From assembly GCF_035987325.1 (NCBI RefSeq), contig NZ_CP108488.1, forward strand, positions 1,736,001 to 1,800,000: a stretch of 64,000 bases of DNA. Reading direction: 5' to 3'. The translations under genes were made by a program, and so were the position numbers. The notes beneath the pieces were generated by a model that did not search any database, was not told the DNA's origin, and was given only the letters and a program-made list of their open reading frames with translations. This document shows positions 18,030-27,357 of this stretch, piece after piece; within the stretch, counting starts at the first letter, position 1, and every line of letters begins with the position of its first letter. This stretch comes from Streptomyces sp. NBC_01244 (lineage in GTDB: Bacteria; Actinomycetota; Actinomycetes; Streptomycetales; Streptomycetaceae).

Positions 18030-19349
18030 ATGTCCGGCTCGGCTGACGACCCCGCGCGCCTCCGGGCCCGGGAACGCCGACCCGGTCGGGGTGCGTCGTT
18101 CCGCCCTCCCCGGCGTGCGATGCGCCGGGATCTGGCCCAGCTCGTCTGCGCGGTCGCCGGGGTGGCCCTGGGGGTGCTGGTCCCCAGGATCTCGCCGGGC
18201 CCCCAGGTGGATGCCGGGCCCGTGGTGACGCTCCTGTTCACCCTCGGGTTCGGCGTCATCAGCCTGGTGAGCATCATCTACTCGATGCTGTTCCTGGTCA
18301 TCCAGTTCTCCGCCAGCACCTTCACTCCGCGCCTCGGCCTCTTCCGGGACGACCCGATCGTGTGGCGCACCTTCGCCTTCACCGTCGGCGTGTTCGTCTT
18401 CAGCATCACCTCGGGACTGGCCGTCGGCGCCCGCAGGACGACCGTGTCGACCCTCGTTCCCGGCACCGCCATGGTGCTCACCCTGATCGCGCTCGCCCTC
18501 ATGCGGACCCTGCAGACCAGGGCGTTCCACTCGATCCAGCTCGGCCACTCCCTGACCGCGATCGCCACGCGCGCACACCTGCTGTTCGACGACGTGTACG
18601 TACGGCCGTACGACCCGGACGGGGCCACGACCGCGGGCGCGACCATGGCCCCGGAGTCCCCGGCCACCGATGCCACCGATGCCACCGATGCCACCACCGT
18701 CCTCTGGTCCGGACCGGCGGTGGTGGTCCAACAGATCGACGTACGCACCCTGGTCTCCCTGGCCGAGGAGCACGACTGCTCGATCACCTTCCTCGTCTCC
18801 CCGGGATCGACCGTGTCACGGGGCATGACGCTGGCCGGGGTGACCGGCGGCGAGCTGCCCGAGGCGGTGCTGCGCGGCGCTCTGGAGACAGGAGTCGAGC
18901 GCACCTTCGACCAGGACCCCGACCTGCCCTTCCGGCTCCTCGCCGACATCGCGCTGCGCGCCCTCTCCCCGGCCGTCAACGACCCGGCCACGGCGGTGGA
19001 GAGCATGGACCGCCTCGAAGACCTGCTGACCCGCCTCGGCGGCCTGGATCTGAGCATCGGCCACTTCGCCGACGAGGGCGGCCGGTTGCGGGTGACGATC
19101 CCGGTGCCGGACTGGGAGCACTACCTGAGAACGGCCGTCGACGACGTGCTCTCCTCCGCCGCCGGGTCCCCGATGGCCCTGCGCAGGATGCGCGACCTGC
19201 TGAGCGGGCTGGCGGACCGGATCCCGGAGAGCCGGCGCGGCATCGTCCGGGACCGGCTCCGGTGGGTCGACCGGGCGGGGAGCGAAAGGTACCCCCTCGT
19301 CTGGAACGCCTCACCGGGAGGGAAGACCCCCGGCCCGGGTCCCGCGTGA
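18030..19349 (+). CDS. DUF2254-family membrane protein
   Basis: A 439-residue protein with four predicted membrane helices in the first 160 residues, including FGVISLVSIIYSMLFLVIQFSA, typical of DUF2254. A large soluble domain follows (SITFLVSPGSTVSRG, RLLADIALRALSPAVNDPATA). An Ala-Thr-Asp repeat linker (about residues 209-222) comes from four GCCACCGATGCC-like units near 18665. Function is unknown. The 3' end overlaps the convergent permease gene by 39 bp. Confidence 0.88.
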   Translation: MSGSADDPARLRARERRPGRGASFRPPRRAMRRDLAQLVCAVAGVALGVLVPRISPGPQVDAGPVVTLLFTLGFGVISLVSIIYSMLFLVIQFSASTFTPRLGLFRDDPIVWRTFAFTVGVFVFSITSGLAVGARRTTVSTLVPGTAMVLTLIALALMRTLQTRAFHSIQLGHSLTAIATRAHLLFDDVYVRPYDPDGATTAGATMAPESPATDATDATDATTVLWSGPAVVVQQIDVRTLVSLAEEHDCSITFLVSPGSTVSRGMTLAGVTGGELPEAVLRGALETGVERTFDQDPDLPFRLLADIALRALSPAVNDPATAVESMDRLEDLLTRLGGLDLSIGHFADEGGRLRVTIPVPDWEHYLRTAVDDVLSSAAGSPMALRRMRDLLSGLADRIPESRRGIVRDRLRWVDRAGSERYPLVWNASPGGKTPGPGPA

Positions 19350-20849
19350 ACCGTCGTTGCCGTCGATCCCGGCGTTGCCGCCATTCCCTCCGATGCCGCC
19401 GATGCCGCCGATCCCTCCGTTGCCGCCGAAGGCGTTGACCTGGGCGCTGGGGACGTGGCTCTCGTTGGCCTCGCTGCCCCGCCCGAAGTGGTTCAGGAGC
19501 AGGTTGAGGAGGACGGCGACGAGGCATCCCGCCGTGATGCCCGATCCCAGCACCATGGTGACGGGCGCGGGGAGCCGTTCGTAGAAGTCGGCCGAGGCGA
19601 CGGGGAAGAGACCGAAGGCGAGGGCGACGGACACGATGATGCCGTTGTGCCCGGTGGCCAGGGAGGCCTTGGCCAGGGTCCGGATCCCGGCGACGGTGAT
19701 CGAGCCGAAGAAGACGACCGCGGCCCCGCCGAGCACGGGCAGCGGTACGAGCGCGACGAGCGAGCCCAGGACCGGCACGAGGCCCATGAGGACCAGGACC
19801 GCTCCGCACAGGGTGACCGCGTACCGGCTGCGGATGCGGCTGATCGCGACCAGGCCGACGTTCTGCGCGTAGGCGGTGGTCACGAAGGCTCCCAGGACGC
19901 CGCCGAGTGCGGTGCCCAGCCCCTGGGCGCGCAGACTCCCCGCGATGACGCGGGCGTCGACCGGTCGGTCGACGACCGATCCCACCGCGATCAGGGAGGC
20001 GGTGGATTCCGTCATGGAGACGAGCATGACGACGAGCATCGTCGCGATGACCGGCACCTCGAACTGCGGGGCGCCGAAGGCGAACGGTTCCGGGAGCGCG
20101 AACAGCGGTGCCTGGGAGAGGGCGTGGAAGTCGACCTTGCCCATTGGCACCGCGGCGGCCGTGCCGGCGATGAGGCCGAGCAGGATGGCCACGCGCTGCA
20201 GGAAGCGTCCGCTGAGGAGCCGGTGGAGGAGGAGGGTGAAGGCGAGGGTTCCGGCGGCGAGCGCGAGGTTGGACGGTGAGCCGTAGCCGGAGGACCCGGG
20301 GTCGCCGCCCCGCGCCCATTCCCCGGCCACCGGCAGCAGCGAGAGGCCGACCAGCGTGATGACGGAACCGCTGACGACGGGCGGGAAGAAGCGCAGGAGC
20401 CGGCAGAAGGCCGGGGCCAGGAGGAAGCAGACGATCCCGGCGACGAGGGTGGCGCCGAACACCAGGGGCAGGGTGTCCTGCCCACGTGACGCGGAAGCGG
20501 CCAGGAGCGGGGAGATCACGGCGAAGGAAACGCCGTTGGTGACGGGCAGCCCGGCCCCCACGCCCCAGAGGCGCAGGGTCTGGGCGACGGTGGCCAGGCC
20601 GGCGACCACGAGGCTCGCGGCGAGCAGCGCGGTGAGCTGCGCCGCGGTCAGGCCGAGGGCGCCGCCGATGATCAGCGGAGGCGCCGCGAGGCCCGCGTAC
20701 ATGCTGGCCACGTGCTGCAGGGCGGCGGGGACCATCCGCCGCATGGGCAGGACCTCGTCCGCGGGATGGACGGGGAGGGGCAGGGCGGACGGGGTGGGCG
20801 GGGCGGGCGGGTTGGAGCCTTCGTGTGTGAAGAACGTGGGCGAGCGCAA
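19311..20849 (-). CDS. Uracil/xanthine (NCS2) permease with glycine-rich tail
   Basis: A polytopic nucleobase:cation symporter-2 transporter of about 512 residues. Family motifs: LQHVASMYAG, NGVSFAVISPLL, FFPPVVSGSVITLVGLSL, MLVSMTESTASLIAVG and TTAYAQNVGLVAISR. I favour TTG 20849, which has GGAGGG 9 nt upstream; the start is not certain. The last 45 residues are an unusual Gly/Asn/Ile-rich repeat (FGGNGGIGGIGGIGG), not seen in typical permeases and similar in style to the secreted Gly-rich proteins at 48765-50674. It likely imports a purine or pyrimidine base. Confidence 0.9.
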   Translation of the reverse strand: MRSPTFFTHEGSNPPAPPTPSALPLPVHPADEVLPMRRMVPAALQHVASMYAGLAAPPLIIGGALGLTAAQLTALLAASLVVAGLATVAQTLRLWGVGAGLPVTNGVSFAVISPLLAASASRGQDTLPLVFGATLVAGIVCFLLAPAFCRLLRFFPPVVSGSVITLVGLSLLPVAGEWARGGDPGSSGYGSPSNLALAAGTLAFTLLLHRLLSGRFLQRVAILLGLIAGTAAAVPMGKVDFHALSQAPLFALPEPFAFGAPQFEVPVIATMLVVMLVSMTESTASLIAVGSVVDRPVDARVIAGSLRAQGLGTALGGVLGAFVTTAYAQNVGLVAISRIRSRYAVTLCGAVLVLMGLVPVLGSLVALVPLPVLGGAAVVFFGSITVAGIRTLAKASLATGHNGIIVSVALAFGLFPVASADFYERLPAPVTMVLGSGITAGCLVAVLLNLLLNHFGRGSEANESHVPSAQVNAFGGNGGIGGIGGIGGNGGNAGIDGNDGSRGTRAGGLPSR

Positions 20850-21130
20850 GGGGACAGTCCCTCCGAGGGACCTCCCGGCCGGCGGGCGGCGGGGACGGTC
20901 GGGGGCGAAGCACGGCCGGAAGAGCCGGACAAGTGGACTGACTTGCCCGGAGGGATACGGGAATCGTGCCGGTTCTCCGGGGTGGGGAGAGCGACCGGAT
21001 TCCTCATTGCGGAATTTACTTTCCACTGTGGACGACAGCGACCCTACGAACCGTCCCCCCGGCCGTCAACTCCTCCAGGGGAGCGAATCGATTCCTTCGG
21101 TTCTTTGGATGTACGCACAATCCCCGGGCC

Positions 21131-21168
21131 TTGGCCGGGGGCGCCCCGCCGCCCTACGGTGTGCGGCT
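21131..21168 (+). promoter_or_regulatory. Promoter giving a near-leaderless transcript for the HTH regulator
   Basis: TTGGCC (21131-21136) and TACGGT (21155-21160) are separated by 18 bp. The -10 element ends 8 bp before the ATG at 21169 and no Shine-Dalgarno sequence is present, so the mRNA is probably leaderless. Between 20850 and 21130 I see no gene; it should hold the permease promoter, and a GAATCGATTC palindrome sits at 21085-21094. Confidence 0.5.
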
Positions 21169-21888
21169 ATGCCAACCCAAGACGATCTCCACAGACCTTC
21201 CGAGGGCGAAATATCCCCCTATCCCCCGCTGGACCCCCACCGCGCCGCCGGCGTGCGCGAGCGGCTCGGACTCACGCACGGCCAGGTCGCCTGGGCCGTA
21301 TCGGCCTTCCAGGGACACCCACTCCACCCCGACACGCTTCTGGCCTGGGAGCAGGGCGCACTGGTTCCGACGGCCCATCAGATCAAGGCACTGGCCGCCG
21401 CGCTGTGGTGCTCACCGGGCGAGCTGCTCGGCGAACCGGCCACGCTCCTGCAGTGCCGCACGCTCCTCGGACTGACGGTGGAACAGGCGGCCGTGGGGGT
21501 CGGCATGACCCGCGACCGCTACGCCGAGGCGGAACGGCGCAACCGCTGGCGCGGGTCGGGGCGGCAGACCCAGGCGCTGTTCGAGGTGCTCCGGCCGCCG
21601 CCCGCCTGCTTCGTCGGGGCATGCGGCCGGACCGGGCAGTTGCGCGTGCTGCTGCGCGAGGCGGTCACCGGCTGGTGGCCGAACTACGTACGCCCCGTCG
21701 CGAAGATCGTGCCCGTGGAGCCGGCGGAGATCCAGCGCGCCCTGGAGCAGCTCCACTTGACCTACCAGCGGATCGACAACCACGGCAGGACCGGCGCCCC
21801 CGCCGAGGCGGTCGAACGCGAGGCCCTGGCCTTCCTCGACCGGGTCGACGAGCAGCTGTGGCAGCGATTGCGCCCGCGGGGAGCCTGA
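21169..21888 (+). CDS. XRE-like DNA-binding regulator
   Basis: A 239-residue soluble protein with two helix-turn-helix-like segments: RERLGLTHGQVAWAVSAFQ with DTLLAWEQGALVPTAHQIKALA, and TLLGLTVEQAAVGVGMTRD near the middle. The C-terminal half has Trp-rich sequence (VTGWWPNYVRPVAKIV). It lies between two NCS2 permease genes and may control one or both, which is inference from position only. Confidence 0.75.
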   Translation: MPTQDDLHRPSEGEISPYPPLDPHRAAGVRERLGLTHGQVAWAVSAFQGHPLHPDTLLAWEQGALVPTAHQIKALAAALWCSPGELLGEPATLLQCRTLLGLTVEQAAVGVGMTRDRYAEAERRNRWRGSGRQTQALFEVLRPPPACFVGACGRTGQLRVLLREAVTGWWPNYVRPVAKIVPVEPAEIQRALEQLHLTYQRIDNHGRTGAPAEAVEREALAFLDRVDEQLWQRLRPRGA

Positions 21889-22240
21889 GTCCACCCCGCC
21901 TCCCGGAGCGCAGGTCTTGACACGCCCCCCTCCGCGTGAGGCACTAGAGCCACCCAGCCAACGGAAGCTGCTTTCCGCATCGTGGACGATTCGTCTCCGC
22001 AGTCTTCGGCAGGGTCCCCGGGGCTCGCTCACCCCGCGGCACCCCGGTTCGGGCGACTCCCGCGTTCCCGGTTGTCCCGCGTTCCCCGTTGTTCAGGGCA
22101 TCTCCATGCCCCCGGGCCCTCCTGCCGCCCGCTCGACTGCGTCCTCACGCCGGTCCACACGGCCCCCCGAGGGCATCGGCCGCGCCCTGGGGCCTGTCCC
22201 CGGCGACCGCCGTGCCACAGCAGTCCTGGAGGTACCTTCC
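21889..22240. other. Gene-free stretch before the second NCS2 permease
   Basis: No coding region is supported here. TTGACA occurs at 21917-21922 without a convincing -10 partner. The right end carries the GGAGGT ribosome-binding site (22228-22233) of the downstream permease. Confidence 0.5.
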
Positions 22241-23680
22241 GTGTCGCCCACCATCACGCCCAGCCCCGCACCCGCGCCCGCGCCGGACCCGGCCACGGCC
22301 CCCGCCGCGAAGCATCCCGTCGACCAGCCCCTGCCGTTCGGAAAGCTGCTCGGCGCCGGTCTCCAGCACGTGGCGGCCATGTACGCCGGTGTCGTCGCCC
22401 CGCCCCTGGTCGTCGGCATCGGCGTGGGACTGAGTACGACCGAGATCGCGTTCCTGATGAGCGCCAGCCCTTCGCCGCCGGCATCGCCACCCTGCTGCAG
22501 ACGATCGGCTTCTGGAACATCGGAGCGCGCCTCCCCTTCGTCAACGGCGTCTCCTTCGCCGGCGTGGCCCCGATGCTGGCCATCGCCAAGGCCGAGGGCC
22601 CCGAGGACGCGCTGCCCGTCATCTACGGCGCCGTGATCGTGGCCGGAGTGTTCGGCTTCCTGCTCGCGCCCTGGTTCTGCAAACTCATCCGGTTCTTCCC
22701 GCCCGTCGTCACCGGCACCGTCATCACGCTCATCGGCCTGTCCCTGCTGCCCGTCGCCTTCAACTGGGCCCAGGGCGGCAACCCGCAGGCCCCGGACTAC
22801 GGAGACGTCGAGTACATCGGGCTCGCCGCCGTGACCCTGGTGATCACCGTGGTGCTCCGCAGGGTGCTGCGCGGTTTCCTCAAGCAGATATCCATCCTGC
22901 TCGGTCTCGTCGCGGGCACCCTGATCGCCCTGCCCCTCGGCCTGGCAGACTTCAGCGCCGTCGCCGACGCCGACGTCATCGGCTTCCCCACGCCCTTCCA
23001 CTTCGGCGCTCCGCAGTTCGCCGTCGCCGCGATCATCTCCATGGTCATCGTCATGATCGTCTCCATGACCGAGAGCACCGCCGACGTGATCGCCCTCGGC
23101 CAGATCGTCGACAAGCCCGCGGACGAGAAGACCCTCGCCGCGGCGTTGCGCGCGGACGGCCTGGGCACCGCGCTGAGCCCGCTCTTCAACGGCTTCGCCG
23201 CCAGCGCCTTCGCGCAGAACGTCGGCCTGGTCGCCATCACCAAGGTCCGCAGCCGGTACGTCGTGGCCGCGAGCGGCGGCATCCTGATCCTGCTGGGCCT
23301 GTGCCCGTTCCTCGCTTCGGTCGTCTCCCTGGTGCCGCAGCCCGTCCTCGGCGGCGTCGGCCTCGCCCTGTTCGGCACCGTGGCCGCCAGCGGCATCCAG
23401 ACCCTCGCCCAGGCCGGCCTGGAGCGCGGCGACTTCGCCCTGGTGCACGGGCCCGACCTGCGGCTGGACCAGACGCAGGCGTTGGAGGACCTGCCGGCCC
23501 GGCTGCGCACCGGCGCCCGGCCGTTCCCCGAGGTCCGTGCGGCGCTGGAGGAAGTGCGGTCGATGCCGCAGAGCGTGAGCACGGTCGCCTCGGCCTTCGG
23601 ATACGTCGTGGCCACCGTCGGACTGGGCATCCCGGTCGGGGCCCGGCTGGGCGGCCGCCCCCGGGTCCGCGTCGGGCCGG
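22241..23680 (+). pseudogene. Second NCS2 permease, frameshifted and joined to a ThrE-like fragment
   Basis: GTG 22241 follows GGAGGT at 7 nt. The N-terminus (VSPTITPSPAP, then GKLLGAGLQHVAAMYAG and TTEIAFLMSAS) is in one frame; from about 22468 the permease continues in another (AAGIATLLQTIGFWNIG, NGVSFAGVAPML, MTESTADVIALG, SAFAQNVGLVAI), consistent with loss of one base in AGCCCTTC. The transporter homology stops after LAQAGLERGD near 23430, where the last membrane helices should be. The frame instead runs into LEDLPARLRTG, FPEVRAALEEVRSMP and a hydrophobic segment, which resembles the cytoplasmic N-terminal part of ThrE-type threonine/serine exporters. Two lesions make a working transporter unlikely. 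Confidence 0.7.
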
Positions 23681-23775
23681 CGCGCCCGACCCTCCGGCGG
23701 CCTGAGCCCATCGGCCGGTGTGCGGCCCACCCAGACCATGCCCGCCGGGGGACGGGACCCGTACCGCCGCCCGCC

Positions 23776-24453
23776 TCAGGTGGTGAGGCCGGAGATCGCG
23801 TCGCCGACGTACTTGGCGCCGAGGACCCACAGGACGATGGTCATGATGGCGGAGTTGTGGCGGCTCATCCATTCCTTCCACCCGGCCAGGGTGGCCGCCG
23901 ACCGCCGTCCGCCGAAGAGGTAGACGGCCAGCGGCAGGACGACGCACAGCGAGGCGACCAGCACCATCAGCGTCGCCGCGACCGCCTTGCCCCCGGCTGC
24001 GGCACCGCTGGACGCGATGGAGACGGCGCCGCCCAGCGCGAGGACGAGGTTCTTCGGGTTGGCGACGGCGAGCGCGGCCGCGAGACCGGCGGACTTGCCC
24101 GGGGTGAAGTGGTCGATGGCCTTCATCCAGGCCGGCGGCGGGGACGGCTCCCCCTCGCGCGGGCGGCCCTTGAACTGCTTGAGCCCCATCAGCAGGAACA
24201 GCACGCCGAGTGCCAGCTTGAGCCACACCGTCCACGCGGCCGGCTCGCCCCGACCGGCCGCGCCCGCGCCCGAGCCGGCCAGGACGACCACGGTCACCAG
24301 GGCGGCGAGGGAGAGGACCCAGCCGACGGCGAAGGCGGTGCCGTTGGTCCGCCCCCGCGGGGTGGCCAGCATGAGGATCACCGCGATCAGCGGGAGCGGG
24401 CTGATGGCGATGCCGACCGCGGAGCCGAGCATCTGGCCGATGGCGTCACCCAC
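23776..24453 (-). CDS. GAP-family (sulfolipid-addressing-like) membrane protein
   Basis: A 225-residue membrane protein with six predicted helices. GTG 24453 has GGAGG 7 nt upstream. Features of the family (related to LysE-type exporters and mycobacterial Sap) include the N-terminal AISPLPLIAVILML, a repeat-like AVANPKNLVLALGGA in the second half, and VLWVLGAKYVGDAI at the C-terminus. A small-molecule or lipid export role is known for some relatives; the substrate here is not predictable. Confidence 0.8.
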   Translation of the reverse strand: MGDAIGQMLGSAVGIAISPLPLIAVILMLATPRGRTNGTAFAVGWVLSLAALVTVVVLAGSGAGAAGRGEPAAWTVWLKLALGVLFLLMGLKQFKGRPREGEPSPPPAWMKAIDHFTPGKSAGLAAALAVANPKNLVLALGGAVSIASSGAAAGGKAVAATLMVLVASLCVVLPLAVYLFGGRRSAATLAGWKEWMSRHNSAIMTIVLWVLGAKYVGDAISGLTT

Positions 24454-24527
24454 GGCGCGCCTCCACGGGCGGGATCCGGTGCCGGCTCACGGTGCGGTGG
24501 GGTTCGGTCACGGGGTTCCCTCGGCCT

Positions 24528-24650
24528 TCAGTCGCGTACGGAGAGCTTCGGCATGCTCCAGGTCCGGTCCAGAATGGCGGGTTCCGGGCCGTGGACGCGG
24601 ATGGCCACGCTGAAGGGGCCCTCGGGAGCCGGGCTCGAGGCAGGTGAAGA
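24528..24650 (-). pseudogene. C-terminal scar of a DUF1254/DUF1214-type gene
   Basis: Reading leftward from about 24650 gives PAPEGPFSVAIRVHG, then ILDRTW and a stop at 24528. DUF1214 domains end with this kind of sequence (Pro-Gly-Pro-Phe-Ser, aromatic/Arg strand, Leu-Asp-Gly-Thr-Trp). Nothing upstream continues the homology; the adjacent 24650-24860 has low-complexity AGACCGGCC repeats (about 24684-24706). Judged a remnant by eye. Confidence 0.4.
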
Positions 24651-24865
24651 ACCCCGCACTGTCCGGGGACTCTTCGCGCCAGACCGGCCAGACCGGCCAG
24701 ACCGGCGGGGCGGGTTCCGGCGCGGGCGCCGGTGCCGGCCTGCCGCGGAACGCGGACAAGGGGCGCAGCCGTACTGCCGCTGGATCGCCCCACCCTCGGC
24801 GCGGATCCCGTCGGGCGAACAGCCGGATACGGCCGAACGGGCGAATGACGCTGACGGCATGACAG

Positions 24866-24930
24866 ATGACAAAGAGTCACGATTATTGCAATTGTGGTGA
24901 ATTGTCGGATTGTGGGTTGTACTGGACGCC
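24866..24930 (+). promoter_or_regulatory. A/T-rich promoter region for the DUF1269 gene
   Basis: This is the most A/T-rich short stretch nearby, with TGACAA near 24866, GATTATTG near 24885 and a CAATT-GTGGTG-AATTG inverted repeat around 24890-24906. It lies 30-95 bp ahead of the DUF1269 start codon. Exact promoter boxes are uncertain. Confidence 0.4.
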
Positions 24931-24960
24931 GGCAACACCGTCCAGGAACTGGAGCGTTAC

Positions 24961-25452
24961 GTGGCATCCACCACCCTCACCGTCTGGAAGTTCCCCACTC
25001 CCGAGGGGGCCCAGCAGGCGGAGTCCGTCCTGCTCGCCCTGCAGAAGGAACAGCTCATACAGGTGCACGACGCCGCGGTCGTCACCTGGCGCGAAGACGC
25101 CAAGAAGCCGAAGACCCAGCAGCTGAACAGCCTCACGGGAGCCGGCGCACTGTCCGGCACCTTCTGGGGGATGCTCTTCGGGCTGCTGTTCTTCGTGCCG
25201 CTGCTCGGCGCCGCCGTGGGTGCGGCGGCCGGGGCCATCGGTGGTTCGCTGTCCGACGTCGGCATCGACGACCAGTTCATCGACGAGGTGAAGTCCGAGG
25301 TGAAGCCCGGAACCTCCGCACTGTTCCTGCTCTCGTCCGACGCCGTGGTCGAGCGGGTCCGCGGCTCCTTCCCCGGCGGCCAGGCGCAGCTGGTCCGCTC
25401 CAACCTCTCCGGCGCGCAGGAGCAGCAGCTCCGCGAGGTGTTCGCGGCCTGA
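24961..25452 (+). CDS. DUF1269-family membrane protein
   Basis: A 163-residue protein. GTG 24961 follows GGAGCG at 4 nt. It begins TTLTVWKFPTPEGAQQAESVLLALQKEQLI, an alpha/beta domain typical of DUF1269, then a Gly/Ala-rich double membrane hairpin (GTFWGMLFGLLFFVPLLGAAVGAAAGA), then a soluble tail (TSALFLLSSDAVVERV). Length fits the family. Function is unknown; relatives are common near stress and ion-transport genes. Confidence 0.88.
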   Translation: MASTTLTVWKFPTPEGAQQAESVLLALQKEQLIQVHDAAVVTWREDAKKPKTQQLNSLTGAGALSGTFWGMLFGLLFFVPLLGAAVGAAAGAIGGSLSDVGIDDQFIDEVKSEVKPGTSALFLLSSDAVVERVRGSFPGGQAQLVRSNLSGAQEQQLREVFAA

Positions 25453-25585
25453 GAGCAGCGCGTCGATACGACGCCGCGGCCCGGACCGGTGGGCCCCTCC
25501 CCCGGTCCGGGCCGCAGCAGTGCGCGCGTCCCGCCGGCCGCCGCCGTGTGCGGACTTTTCGCGATCCGAGAAAGGGGCCCGAGCG

Positions 25586-27309
25586 GTGAGCGTTCCGCGG
25601 ACGGCAGGAACACACGACGGGGCCGCGGCGAGCTTGGTGGCCCCCTGGCTGCGCCGCTACCGCGGCAGATGGCTGCGTGGGGACACGCTGGGCGCCCTCA
25701 CCGCGTGGGCGCTGATCGTGCCGGAGTGCGTCGCATACGCGCAGATCGCGGGGGTTCCCCCGCAGAACGCCTTCTACGCGGCACCGGTGGCCTCCTCGTG
25801 TACGCGTTGCTGGGCCGCTCCAACTTCCTGCTCATCGGGGCCACCTCGGCGGCGGCCGTCCTGTCGGCCGCAACCGTCTCGGCCGTCAGTCCCGCCCCCG
25901 AGGACGCCGTCGGCCTGTCGGCCGCCCTCGCGGTGATCGTGGGCGCGGTACTGCTGGCGGCAGGGCTGGCCCGGCTCGGATTCCTGACGAACTTCCTCGC
26001 CGAACCGGCCCTGATGGGCTTCCTGTTCGGCATGGCCCTGACCATCGTCGTCCGGCAGGCCGCGAAGCTCGTCGGGGCGCCGGGCGGCGACGGCGACTTC
26101 TTCGAGCGGCTGTGGACCGTCCTGTCCGGAGCCCCCCATTGGCCCCTGGTCACCCTGGCCGTCGGGGCGGGCGCGCTGGCCCTGCTGTTCCTGCTCGAGC
26201 GCTTCGTCCCGCGCCTGCCCGCCTCCCTGATCGTCCTGGTGGCGGCCCTCCTCCTGTCGGCGGCCCTCGACCTCGAGAGCCACGGCGTCGAGACCGTCGG
26301 CCACATCCCCTCGGCCGTGCCGGTCCCCCACCTGCCGGGGATCCCGGCCGCCGACTGGATCGCACTGTTCGGCGGGGCCCTGGGCGTGGCCCTGGTGGTC
26401 TTCGCCGAAGCCTTCAGCATCGCGAACCGCTTCGCCCGGGAACACGGCCAGGAGGTGGACGCCAACCGGGAGATGGCCGCCATCGGCCTCAGCAACATCG
26501 CCGTCGGACTCTTCCGCGGCTTCGTCGTCTCCGGCAGCGCCTCGCGCAGCGCGGCCGCGGCCGGAGCGGGCGGCAGGACCCCGATGGTCTCGCTGATCGC
26601 GGCGGGGCTGATCCTGCTGACCGGCGCCTTCCTCACCCCGCTCTTCACGGATCTGCCCGAGCCGGTCCTGGGCGCCATCGTCATCTTCGCCGTACGCGGC
26701 TTCCTGCGGGTCGGGGAGCTGCGCCGCTACTTCCGCCTGGACCGGCGCAGCCTGTGGGTCGCGCTCACCTCGCTGTTCGGCGTGCTCCTCTTCGACCTGC
26801 TGCCCGGGCTGCTCCTCGCCGTCGCGCTCTCCCTCGTGCTGTTCATCGGCGCCGCCAGCCGGCGCAACGTCGCCGTCCTCGGCCGGCTGCCCGGGAGCCG
26901 GCTGTACGGCGACACCTCCGGCCACGAGAACGCCGCCACCGACCCCGCGGTCCTGGTCGTACGCCCCGACGGCAGCCTCTTCTTCGGCAACGTCAACCGG
27001 GTACGGCTGGCCGTGCTGGAACGGCTGCGGACCGCCCCGCTGGCCCCCCGGGCCGTCGTCCTGGACCTGACCGCCTGTTTCCAGCTCGGCGTTCCCGTCC
27101 TGGACACCCTCGAGGAGCTCCGCGAGGAACTCGACCGGCAGGGCGTCGCCCTGCACCTGAGCCGGCTGCGCTCGCCGGCCGCCGGGGAACTGGCCCGCCA
27201 CCCGCTCGGCGATCACCTGGGTGCGCGCGGGGTCCACCGCACGGTCGACGAGGCGGTAGCGGCGGTGGAGGCCGCAGCGGCCGAACTGCCCCCGGATGCA
27301 GCTCATTAG
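25586..27309 (+). pseudogene. SulP-family anion transporter with STAS domain, frameshifted
   Basis: GTG 25586 follows GAAAGGGG. The first 68 codons (APWLRRYRGRWLRGD, VPECVAYAQIAGVPPQN) lead into the SulP signature and end at FYAAPVA. The rest continues in another frame from LLVYALLGRSNFLLIGATSAAAVLS. Adding one C in GGTGGCCTCC near 25789-25792 would give one frame of about 575 residues. The remainder is intact: about eleven membrane segments and a C-terminal STAS domain (VVLDLTACFQLGVPVLDTLEEL). A transporter of sulfate, bicarbonate or another anion is expected if the frame is really intact. Confidence 0.8.
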
Positions 27310-27357
27310 TTTGTATGTCAGGTTTTACGCAGAAGCCCCGAAATGGGAAGGATTTCC

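Noticed and set aside
18976..20913. Long open frames opposite or alongside the permease and other genes
   Set aside because: High-GC DNA gives long open shadow frames; these lack RBSs, domain motifs and sensible codon bias.
21085..21094. GAATCGATTC palindrome as an operator
   Set aside because: Only 10 bp and isolated; it is too short to support a binding-site claim.
24644..24862. Rightward ORF with Gln-Thr-Gly repeats
   Set aside because: It is driven by AGACCGGCC repeats, has no RBS or recognisable domain, and overlaps the DUF1214 scar.
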